A DNA stretch of 64,000 bases from assembly GCF_024713975.1 (NCBI RefSeq), contig NC_091100.1, forward strand, positions 23,945,501-24,009,500, read 5' to 3'. The stretch comes from Paralichthys olivaceus (Eukaryota > Chordata > Actinopteri > Pleuronectiformes > Paralichthyidae). The notes below the pieces were generated by a model, which worked only from the letters and a program-made list of their open reading frames with translations, had not been told where the DNA came from and searched no databases. The position numbers were made by a program, and so were the translations under genes. Positions 46,538 to 56,964 of the stretch are shown piece by piece; the stretch's first letter is position 1; every line of letters starts with the position of its first letter.

Positions 46538-49343
46538 ATGAACATGAGCAGACTGCTGCTGCTGCAGAGAGGACACACTCCTCTGCTCCAGGCCTCCTCC
46601 TCCTCCTCCTCCACGGTGAGACCTGCCTTCAGCTGGGGTTCTATCTGCACTGTTCTCACTGAGTCTTTCTATACAGTCTATGGTCAGGACCACACGTGTC
46701 TGAGTGTGTGGGCTTTTCTCTCCGATTCACCTTCCTCCTCCTTCTCCTCACCTTCCTCCTTCCCTCCTCACCTTCCTCCTCCACACTTTTTCCTCCTTCC
46801 CTCCTCACCTTCCTCCTCCTCTACCTCTTCCTCCTCCTCCTCCTCCTCCTCACCTTCCTCCTCCCCCCGCAACTTCCTCCTCCACACTTTTTCCTCCTTC
46901 CCTCCTCTCCTCCTCCTCCTCCACACATTCCCTCCTCCTCCTACCCTCTTCACCCTCCTCCTCCTTCCCTCCTCACCATCCTCCTTCTCACCTTCCTCCT
47001 TCTCACCTTCCTCCTCCTCCTACCCTCTTCACCCTCCTCCTCCTTCCCTCCTCATCTTTCTCCGCCTTCTCCTCCATTCACCTTTGACACACCTGTGTTT
47101 TCCCTGCAGAGATTGATTCTGAGATCTCTCACTGAGGGTCACATGTTGTCTCAGGTGCTGAGCTGCCTGCTCTCCACACAGCCGGTCCCTGCAGCCCGGC
47201 TGCCCTACAGAGTGAAGGTGTCTGCTGGGAAACGCTACGCCTGGTGTGCCTGTGGACACAGTAAGAAACAGGTGAGGACATCGTACATCATGGGGGGGGT
47301 TCAGGTGTCAGACACACCTGGAGCTGAGTGCCAGTCATGGCTCATTTACCACTCTGTGTCCAGTTTACTTTAAGACCAGTTTGAAAGCTGTTGAGAGACA
47401 ATCTGCTTGTGAAAACTTGAATTTCTTGCTGCAAGCATGCAAATACTGAAAGCTGAGGCCTTTCTTTCAGGGTATTGAAAGTGTTCATACGGTTGAAGGC
47501 AGAATAATAGCACAGTTGGTTGTGTGCAGGGATCTACAGTAGTATAAAGAAGAGGACCAACCTGGATTCATTGAAAACATTCAAAAACAAATGTAAATAT
47601 TAACGGCACAATGTGAAACCTTAACTTCATGACAAGCGTTTGTTCATTGTGGTAACTGTTTCTCTGTAATATTGTGTTGACCTTAAAGTGCCTTGAGATT
47701 TGTGTTTTTGCGCCATACAAATAAACCTAAAGTGAAAAACTTCTAGTACTTCACCATAATATGTAATAATGTAGTACTTTAATTATACAGGCCTCATCAA
47801 TAAGTAAGTAGCAATACTTTTAATAATCACTGGTATTGAACACACAGCACTTGCTATATGCTCTTCGGTCACATGATATATTTATGACTTGACTACCTGA
47901 GAAGAACCAACAGACTGTGTGTTATCAGACTGATGTGTAGCTTGTGTTGCCCCCCCCCACACACATATTACTGTCAATAATCAACAGAATTCAAAGAGTC
48001 TTTACTTACAACTCATTAGCTTCCAAATAGAAGTGACAAAACAATTGGTGTGTACTTGTACAGATATCTCTGTGAGGTCCATTTTGAGGCCAGACTTTAT
48101 AGAGTGCTGACAGTTTGGGAAAGTGAGGACATTTTGTCACAAGAAACAAATCCTCCGCAGGATTCAGGTGAGGGGTGGTGCAGAGGCAGGAAGTAACCTA
48201 TTCATTCCACTGTGGAGTTCGCCTGTTTTTGATTCCATCACATTGTCTTATCAGCACTCTGGACGTCTTCGTCAGTGTGTTCTACATGATCCCCTGCTGT
48301 GTTCTCACATCCACTTTTGTGGACTTTCTGTGGCTTTATACTCGGGGGCCAAACAACTTCAACTATATTTATATGCAATTTAAAGACAAAATTGTGGATC
48401 CAAAGTGCTTTACTACACAAACATAACAGTGAAATTAAAAACAAGACAAAACTATTATTATCATCACTACCATCTCCAATAGCAGTGATAATAACAACAA
48501 TAACAGCAATATTAATGTGTTAAAGATGTGTTTTCAGATTACTTTTGAGGGGGAGAATCAGATGATGGGCGGGAGAGAGGCCCAGAGTTTTGGGGCAGAG
48601 ATGCAGAAGGCCCTGTCCCCAAAACACTTAGTCCTTGTGAGGACATGAGGGCATGGATGACTGTCTCCAGGTTAGAAGTACTGAGAAAGGATCTGAAGTC
48701 AACAGAAACTCTGGAGGCTCTCACTCGGACGTTTGCGTTCACACATACAGCTCCTCCGGAGAAACTGAGGAGGATCTCTGGAGTTTCATGCAGCAAAATG
48801 ATTTGACTGAAAGTCTGATGATGCTGTATCCAGAGTTACTGACTGTACATCACCTAATCTCACCCCTAATACCAGAAAACTAAACCTCCTTGTTAACACT
48901 AGTTTTTGTAGGAATCCCCTCAAATCTCTTATATTGAGAATTACTCAATACAACCAATTATGTTTATTTATTTTTTTATATTGGGAGAGTAAAAAAGTGT
49001 GACATAATAATATGACATTAAAGAGATGTAGCGCAGCATAGGCAGTGTGTGATTCCCAATTTCCCCCTGGGTGTTAGGATGGGATCACCTTTGATGATGA
49101 GATTTCTGAAGTCTGTATTCACCTTTTCTCTCTCTCTATCTCTCTCTCTGTTAGCCTTTCTGTGATGGAGCTCACAGGACAGCAGCACCCAGCATCTCTC
49201 CTCTACGGTTCACCCCTGACAAAGACAGGACGCTCATGCTGTGTGCCTGTAAGCAAACTAAAAACGCACCATACTGCGATGGTTCACACTTCAAGGTCAT
49301 CTTCCAGCATCTAGTGAAGTGGGTGAAAGGTGTGTTTAAATAA
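46538..49343 (+). CDS. cisd3: CDGSH iron-sulfur domain protein 3, tandem copy A, 142 aa
   Basis: This is a small mitochondrial-matrix protein expected to carry two 2Fe-2S clusters. Exons are 46538-46615, 47110-47271 and 49155-49343. All introns are phase 0 and the 429 nt are in frame. Two complete CDGSH motifs are present. The first has ligands Cys72, Cys74, Cys83 and His87 (CACGHSKKQPFCDGAH). The second has Cys110, Cys112, Cys121 and His125 (CACKQTKNAPYCDGSH). Residues 1-50 are rich in Leu, Arg and Ser with no acidic residue before the helix-like part, which fits a mitochondrial presequence. The C-terminal 17 residues after the last His (FKVIF to GVFK) are basic, aromatic and unlike copy B. 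The gene shares intron positions with copy B, so the pair is a tandem duplication. A candidate AATAAA lies at 49814. Function follows the family and has not been shown for this copy. Confidence 0.88.
46727..47087 (+). repeat. CCT-rich polypyrimidine array
   Basis: About 360 bp of the plus strand are almost all C and T, built from degenerate cctcctcctt and cacctt units with longer-period blocks. It occupies most of cisd3 copy A intron 1 and ends about 20 bp before the exon 2 acceptor. Its long open frames in several phases are a by-product of composition. Confidence 0.92.
48070..48350. repeat. dispersed repeat shared with 52100-52265 and 59420-59600
   Basis: Blocks such as 'aggggtg(g/t)tgcag', 'aggaagtaac' or 'aggatgtaac', 'cctgctgtgttctcaca' and 'ggacttt' recur at 52100-52265. 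A looser copy at 59420-59600 shares 'ggatctcctgctgc' and 'gtgttctcacat'. This copy is in cisd3 copy A intron 2. Confidence 0.6.
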
Positions 49344-50460
49344 GCAGCAGTCAACATGTGTGTCCCTGTGAAGAAATCATATCTTTAGCTCGACAGGATC
49401 ATGTAATTCACTAAGCTCTCAGGGTAAAACTTATTATTGATGATATTATGTATGCCATTATACTGTTGGAGAGATTTGACAGTAAACAGATATTAAACTG
49501 ACAAAGGAGCTTTGGTTTCTGGGTTAGCGTGGTCATCCTCTAACCAGAAGGTCCCTTGTCCGCATGTTGAAGGTCTCCTTGGACAAGATGTAAAACTGTA
49601 CTGTATTATGTATTTTGTTTGTTATAATACAAATGTACACTATATGTAAAAATAACGCAGGTGTCATAAAGACCTGACATTTTCTTATATCCATGTTTCC
49701 AAAATATATTAAAGGAATTTCTTTTCAAACATTTTCAGAATTAATGAATCTATTTTAAATCAGCCTTGTACTCTGGTTTCGAATTGATTTCAAGTTTCTT
49801 CACATTTTTTTCAAATAAAATAATAAACTGATGAAATTATTTTATAATGTAATATACTCACTATATCCCCTTGTATATAAGGCTAGGGGATATAGTGAAG
49901 ATTTGACTGCTGTGGGCAGATCTCAGGTTGTCGGGTAAGAAGAATATAACTTCATTTAAACATCTTTGGACTTCTGTGTTTAGGATTACTCTCATCTAAA
50001 TTGATATGGTATAATATAACATACCTCTCTGGTTTGTGTGTGTGTGTGTTTAAACAATCAGCTGTTTTTTATCAATAAGGGAAATATCATGACTTCAGCT
50101 TTGTGCTTGTATTGCAGTTGTGTCTTCTCCTGACAACTCTAGTTTCTGCACTTAAATCCTTGTCAGCGTTCCGACACTGCATCTCAAAAATATTGTTATA
50201 ATGGCAAAGGTGACACAGATTAATGAGGACATCATGTCTGTGTCTTGCGTATTAGCTTCAAGTATTGGACTTGAAGGTGCAAATGAATAATTAATCATGT
50301 GAGGCTTTTATTTATTCATTCATTTTTTCAGTTACTTTTTTTGCCCTTGTACAAAACATAAAGATTATATGTGCAGACATTCACAATTCAATCCCAAAGG
50401 ACTAAGAAGCCCTCGCTCTATGAATTTAACAATCACTAAGTTTACATGTAATCGTATTTC
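49344..50460. other. spacer between the two cisd3 genes
   Basis: These 1.1 kb hold the 3' UTR of copy A (candidate AATAAA at 49814-49819), a degenerate tRNA-headed fragment near 49515-49600 and a short GT run near 50035. No further coding exon is recognised. Confidence 0.6.
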
Positions 50461-50755
50461 TTCATTCATCTGTCAGCCACTCCCACATCGTAGAGCGACA
50501 CCTGCCTCCTGATTGGCTCAGCGGCGGACATGTGACACAGGAAGTGGATTCTCCTGATCGCCTCGGTCGCAGCTGTCAGACAGAAGCGTTTGTGTGTTCT
50601 CGTTATTTCTGTGATTGTTGTGTTGTTGTTGTTGCTGTGTGTGTTTGACTGAGCTCTCTACACGGCTCAGACTGGTAACGTCTCTCTCTGAGTCTGCTGC
50701 CCCTCTGTGTGTCTGTGAGCAGCAGTGTCAGTGAGGGTCTGTCTGTGGAAACACC
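50461..50755 (+). promoter_or_regulatory. promoter of second cisd3 gene
   Basis: An inverted CCAAT box (ATTGG, 50512-50516) and an ETS-type GGAAGT (50540-50545) lie about 210-245 bp upstream of the ATG, in locally CpG-richer DNA. Copy A carries the same two motif types, each in the opposite orientation. Confidence 0.5.
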
Positions 50756-53222
50756 ATGAACGCGCTGGTGACTAAGTTAGATCACATGTGGATCAGCTTC
50801 ACCTTCAGACAACCTCGGCTCCCAGCTGCAGCTGCTCCCAAGGTAAATATAGTCCCAGTGTTAGACTGTAAACAAGGTGCTGTTCGGCTGTCTGTGAAAT
50901 CACTGCGCCGTGTTAAATACAACGAGACTGTATGTATGTATGTATGTATGTATACTGCATGTATGTATACTGCATGTATGTATACTGCATTTGTGTATAC
51001 TGTATGTGTGTATACTGCATGTGTGTATACTGTATGTTTGTATACTGCATTTGTGTATACTGTATGTGTGTATACTGCATGTGTGTATACTGTATGTTTG
51101 TATACTGCATGTGTGTATACTGTATGTATGTATACTGCATGTGTGTATACTGTATGTATGTATACTGCATGTGTGTATACTGTATGTATGTATACTGCAT
51201 GTATACTGCTGTATACTGCATGTGTGTACACTGCATTTGTGTATACTGTATGTATGTATACTGCATGTATACTGCATGTGTGTATACTGCATGTGTGTAA
51301 ACTGCATTTTTGTATACTGTATGCATGTATACTGCATGTATGTATACTGCATGTGTGTATACTGTATGTATACTGCATGTATGTATACTGTATGTATACT
51401 GCATGTATGTATACTGCATGTGTGTATACTGTATGTATGTATACTGCATGTGTGTATACTGCATGTATGTATACTGTATGTCTGTATATTGCACCACTAT
51501 ACAGACATGTACGCTTTCAAACACACTGTCACCTCAGTACTTATACTATACTGACAGTATGTTAAGGAGTTGTGGGTGGTGGTGCCACCTGGCAGTGATG
51601 GATGGAATTTAAATGTTGGGGCTTATGGACACTTGGTTGACACCACAAAAGCAGTGTGGGTTTTCTGTAGTTTTCATATGTTTGAAAAACATTTGTGCAC
51701 TCTAACACTTCACCCACCCCTCCATCGGCATAGTGGTGAGTAGATAATGGGTGCATTTTCATTTTTGGGTGAACATTCCTAGTTTACTGTTATTTTGAAT
51801 ATATTTAAAAATGGCTCTTTGTTCAAGCACATTGTGTTCTTCAAAAAAAACTTAGAAAATAAAAACTCTTGAATTGTAACATCTATTGTTAGTAAGTGAC
51901 CATTGACAGGACATGGGCACTTTAGGGGCCAATCATATTTCAGCTTTGGCCAGTATCCCCTGACCCCGCCTTTGGGTTCACCCCGGCCACACATGTGCAA
52001 AAGTGAAACAAATATCGCAGGTCAAGCTCAAGTTCACCTCGGTTGAACTCCATAGCTATGCTGCAATTTGCGTCGCCACAGGAAGCAAATGTTTTATGCG
52101 CCCCCTCGCTCGCACAGACGAGGGGTGTTGCAGCAGGCAGGATGTAACTTACTAATTCTGCTTCTAGTATCTAGTAAGGATCTCCTGCTGTGTTCTCACA
52201 ATGACTTCTGCAGGCTTTTTGCAGACTTTATAGAGAAAATCTTCAGAAACTCTGTAGACTCTGTAGGTTCAGCATCTTGCCAGACTAGGAAAGATCGGGG
52301 TGGACTACTGACGTGGGATAGACCTCTGAGCCACAGCTGCCGCGGAACAGTTGTCATGAACATCACCCAATTGCCTGAATGAGCCAGCATTCACAATATC
52401 AGGACCTTGGTTCTACTGTAGATCACTTTAATGGAAGGCAGCCATTTTGTATTTGCATTTATTACCTCCACCAAGTAGGCCATGTTTTGGGCCTCTATGT
52501 TTGGGCCTCATGTTTTTTTGTTGGTTGGTTCGTATGCAAGATCATGCAAAAACTACATTTGGCATTACTGTGAAACTTGGTGGATGGATGCAGTATTGGT
52601 CAGGAAAGAACTTTGTGTGGATCCTGATCAGTGAGTATTTCTTTTCATTTACTTTAGCACTGTGAGATTGGGCATACAGGGCTTCAAACTCTATCATATT
52701 TAAACTTTGACCATTGCTCAAAGACCGAGGTAAATACTTATTAACTAATTTAAGCAAGCTTTCAAAGATTGTTTTAATCCTGCAGTGTTGCAACACACAT
52801 CAAAAGAAACTGAGAACAGTGTTGAAATGTCCACAGGTGCAGCTCTCCACCCTCCCTCCAGAACCTGTCATCCCCTCTAAGAAGCCTTTCAAAGTGGAGC
52901 TGGCTGGTGGAAAGCGTTACTCATGGTGCACCTGTGGGCACAGTAGGAAACAGGTACACTGTCTTAAATGCTGTCTGATACACTCACAAGTTAAAAAACA
53001 TTCTATGTTTTGTTTGATTACACCTTTACATTCCAGCCTTTCTGTGATGGAGCCCACAAGCTGAAAGCCCCAGGACTGTTCCCGCTACGTTTTGTCCCAG
53101 AGAAGGACACCTCTGTGTGGTTGTGCGGATGCAAATACACCAACAACCCACCATACTGCGATGGAACGCACAAGCAGGACTTCATTGCATCTGCAACACT
53201 ACACGAGCAAACTGACTCGTAA
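50756..53222 (+). CDS. cisd3: CDGSH iron-sulfur domain protein 3, tandem copy B, 129 aa
   Basis: This copy is the closer match to mammalian CISD3 (127 aa). Exons are 50756-50842, 52837-52953 and 53037-53222, all phase 0, giving 390 nt in frame. The first 2Fe-2S motif uses Cys60, Cys62, Cys71 and His75 (CTCGHSRKQPFCDGAH). The second uses Cys98, Cys100, Cys109 and His113 (CGCKYTNNPPYCDGTH). The first 29 residues (MNALVTKLD, then FRQPRLPAAAAPK) look like a mitochondrial targeting segment with basic residues and no long hydrophobic helix, unlike membrane-anchored CISD1/2. The gene lies tail to tail with pcgf2, as in human. Intron 1 contains a long 15-bp minisatellite. A poly(A) signal lies at 53515. 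The CISD3 call is firm. The family role is iron-sulfur cluster handling in mitochondria. Confidence 0.93.
50931..51490. repeat. 15-bp minisatellite, about 37 copies
   Basis: The unit has the form tgYatgtNtgtatac and repeats about 37 times with point variants and a few indels. Because 15 is divisible by three and the unit lacks stops in several frames, long artificial ORFs with five-residue repeats appear on both strands. It lies in cisd3 copy B intron 1, starting about 90 bp after exon 1. Confidence 0.95.
52100..52265. repeat. dispersed repeat, second copy
   Basis: Shares 'aggatgtaac' and 'cctgctgtgttctcaca' with 48070-48350, in the same orientation. It lies in cisd3 copy B intron 1. Confidence 0.6.
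52455..52650. repeat. dispersed teleost repeat
   Basis: The blocks 'ttacctccaccaag', 'tgcaaaaactacatttgg' and 'gaaacttggtggatggatg' match a frequent perciform interspersed repeat that I recognise from memory. Non-coding. Confidence 0.55.
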
Positions 53223-53514
53223 ACCACTGCCAAAGGATTTTGGTTGCGGGGCGAAACCTCATCCTGGTCAAGGAGCACTAACTTTAAACAATTTTTGCAG
53301 ATCAGTTTCGTCCAGGGACGCAGCTCACATGACGTGATCGGTGTCTGAATATTGTCAGTAATTCAAGCACGTGACATGTGATGTATTCTGGGAAAGATAT
53401 GATCAAATGGAGGGAATGGTGTTACTGAAGAAAAGTGTCAGCTAAACATTGAAATATGTGAATGCACTGAAAAAACACTGAGCTACCAGTAAATAAGTAA
53501 CTACTGTATCAACC

Positions 53515-53520
53515 AATAAA
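53515..53520 (+). terminator. candidate poly(A) signal of cisd3 copy B
   Basis: AATAAA lies 293 nt after the stop codon and is the first canonical hexamer there. Confidence 0.65.
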
Positions 53521-53534
53521 TACTACGTTTTTCT

Positions 53535-54060
53535 AATCGTCAGATTTTACCGACGCTGTTAGATGGAGGTTGATTCCACCCTTGTACTCTGTTTGAGTTG
53601 TTTAAAAGATGAATACACGTCATGTTAATATCAGGATTTAAAGAATTCACTGTATCTTGTTACATTTCATGTTTCTTCATGTTTGCTGTCAGCTGCTGTG
53701 ACACCTGTTGTCTTGATCATTTCACACACACGAGTCCCCAAAGACTCAGTAAGTGATCAGAGCTGCACAGAGCCTCCAATGAAAATGTGATATTATATAG
53801 TTGTGTTACTATGTGGACTTGGAACCTGGGGAGAAGTGACTCCTACTGTCCTACTCTGTCATGTATCAGAGCATAGGAATGAGACTATGACATTTCAGAC
53901 TTTCTTCCCTAGATATACTGAATATATAAATGTAAAAGTAAAATGTAACTTGTTTAACTTGCATGTTGTGTTCTAATCTGTAAAAAAGCTGCTTACTCAG
54001 TTTTTGTACAGTACACAAGCTACTGAGTTAATCAGGGAATCAAACAGGACAGTCGGCTCA
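53535..54060. other. convergent cisd3-pcgf2 spacer
   Basis: About 0.5 kb of AT-rich DNA lies between the two convergent poly(A) sites. No gene is seen. Confidence 0.6.
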
Positions 54061-54082
54061 GAAAAACCTAGTAAGTAAACAT

Positions 54083-54088
54083 TTTATT
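54083..54088 (-). terminator. candidate poly(A) signal of pcgf2
   Basis: The minus strand reads AATAAA about 820 nt after the pcgf2 stop codon. The 3' UTR would span roughly 54907-54065. Confidence 0.6.
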
Positions 54089-54907
54089 GACCTAAAACAT
54101 GCACATATGGCTGATAAAAAAAGTATCAGTTTGTTGAAAAGAAACAAAGGGAATGTTGAAAACGATGGAACTACGACAGACATGGCCAAATATTCAAATC
54201 CCTTTTGAGTTCTTCGAGTGCCATGAGAGAGGGAACATGGTCTTCTGACAGACATTATCAGCTTGTGATGGTAGTGCTTGGAACTGTGTACATATAAATG
54301 CTTCTCCTGCTGGAAAATACTGGTTTGGATTGTGTGATCTGACCTTAACAAAGTGCATTGACAGTTTTACGTCACGGGTGTGTTACCTGATGAGCTTTTA
54401 CTGGACATTTATACAGCAGTTATCAACATGTCTGTTCAAAGGCAAGGATCAGCTTCTTTTTTACTTTACATCCATCTGGAGCAGTGACGTGCACTTTGAC
54501 GCCTTCCGGCATTTTGTCGCACGTTTTTTATGGAAGCCAAACCAAAGTTGAAAGAACATTGGAAATGAATCAGACCCACAGCATATACAATACAAAACGA
54601 TTACAATATCTTGTATAAAAGATAAGTTTATACATATGTATGCACACATGCTCACATTTGATACATACTGTACAGTTTGTATGTGTGCACTGTTCTAGTC
54701 TAACACACATAAACACACACGCACACACACACGCACATACATACAAGTGTCTATTTGGCTGCACTCTCAGTCTTTGCTGTTGAAAGGTGATAACAGTAAT
54801 CTGGCCCCCATTTGTCCAGAAGGAGAACTCAAGCTCCTTCTTTTGCTCTGAAGAAAAAAAGAAGGGAGCAATTCAAACACTGTCCTCCCCGATGCCCCGT
54901 ACACACG

Positions 54908-56893
54908 TTAGGTAGCCGGGGGCAAACCGCTTTTGTCCCCTCCCCTCGCCTCCTCTTTTCCAGATCCGGAGCTTGTGCCATTGACAGTCACCTTGCGAGC
55001 GCTGGCGCCCTGTTTGGATGCGAGAGTGTGTCGTTGAGTGTTGTTGGGCACAGAGGTACCGTTGGAGCTTTGGATGGCAGGAGAGGGGTTGTGGGAGGTG
55101 GGGCTGGACTGCGAGGAGGCTCGGGGGGGCGGGGCTGCAGCGGGACTGTGAACCTTGTCACTCTGGGAGTCGCTCTCAGACGTCGGACTTGTGTTGACGC
55201 CGTCAGAGTGTCCCTGAGCGGCAGACTGGGACGGCCTCCTGCGCTTCCGGTTGGGTTTGACCAGATACTGCAAGGGGATGGGTCCAGTCTGCGGAGGAAC
55301 ACAGACCATCAATACCACTGACATCACCTCAGATTTTATGAACAGAAAAAAATGCACAGTTGATTACTTTAAATCTATTGTTAAATACTAAAGCTGGTGA
55401 GTGACAACATGCTCCTTCACACAATAAACACACAGTTACTTACTTTGTTTGACACACTGTCACTCACACCATCCTGCTGCAAGAAACACGAGCATCCACT
55501 ACAGCGCCCTGCTGTTAGGCCTTAGGTTGTTTATCACATCTAGATGTAAATACCAGCCAGTAAAAGCTGTAATTCTGTCTTCAACCCAAATGTCTGTATT
55601 TAAGTGAGTTGGCTTTGCCTTTCCAATTCTTACATGGTAAGGTAGATTTTTTTTTTACATGTATGTAATAGCCAACAACTATTGTCCATGTAAAGCTAGA
55701 AGAGCAATGGTGTGTGTGTGTGTGTGTATTGGTAGAGCCGTTACATATGTGCTTTTTTGTTAATGCATGTGCATGTTTTTTTAGGTAAAATGGTAAATAG
55801 GCTGTTTTAAATATAGAGCTTCTCTAGTCTTGATCACTCAAAGCTCTTTACAGTTCAGTTTAGCCATTCTCCCCTTCACACACACATTTATACAGAGCAT
55901 CTTTATTGCCCAAGGACACTTCGGCATGCAGTATGGGGGACACGGGTATTGAACAATCAGGAGACAGGAAGACAGGATCACACCAATGACACTCTGGTTA
56001 AAGGATGACCCGCTCTATCTCCTGAGCCACAGCCGACCCACAGCGACCATTCAAAATGTCATCCACTGAGCGAACAATGTTCCTGGGCTAAAAAGGCAGC
56101 GGGACAACAAAGGACAAATAAAACCACCAACATCTGGCTACTGTCCTCAGTGTGAAAAGGTGCTATCATCTTTATTCCTGAGTTTAATGGCATTGCAGTT
56201 GTCTGCCACCTCGGCACAATTAAACCAAAACACTGCAGTAATGCAGTTCCACCTTTTACACACAGAATGCAAGGACTGGCTTCTAGCTGCCATGCAGATC
56301 TGCTGCAAAGTGAGCACAGCCCTGAAATCAGATGCTGACAGGAGCACCAACCTGCGAATGAGATATGACCGATCGTTTCACCAATAAGCAGAGCAGCTAA
56401 CTGGACTGTTTTCTGTCAGTTCTCCTGTCCTCAGGGAAACTTTACTGACTTATTCTTCTGGCTGTGTGTTTAGGAGCTGTTTTCACTGGGCAAACATGTA
56501 GCTGAGGGGACAGATGTGGCAGGCGAGGGTTTGTTTTGGGCCAAAATTGCTGGTGTTAGGGCAACATCTAGAGGTAATAAATACTGTGTACATAACTTGA
56601 AATCTTTTTCACTGCCACTAAAGCAATAATGTGAATTACACACATGTAACTAGAATATGAAACTAGAAATTAAAAACAGCAGAAAACAACAACAACACTC
56701 AATCTTGTTTGGAATCTGGATTACTCTGATACACTGAGCATCACAAACAATATATGTTCCCCGTCTCCCTCATTCTGCGTTTCAAAGTGTCCTTGGGCAA
56801 GACACTGAAACCCAAGTTAGCCCGGACAGCTGTGCCGCTAGTGTGTGAGTGATGTGTGATGGAGAAAGTGCTGTGCATAGACACACTGTATAA

Positions 56894-56964
<71 letters not shown>

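Noticed and set aside
46538-47373. Long plus-strand frames of up to 225 codons across 46.5-47.4 kb
   Set aside because: These are composition effects of the CCT array. The true coding parts are 46538-46615 and 47110-47271, bounded by splice sites.
50756-51565. A 269-codon plus-strand frame and several long minus-strand frames around 50.8-51.5 kb
   Set aside because: They arise from the 15-bp minisatellite, whose unit length is a multiple of three and lacks stops. Only the first 29 codons are a real exon, ending at a good donor at 50842.
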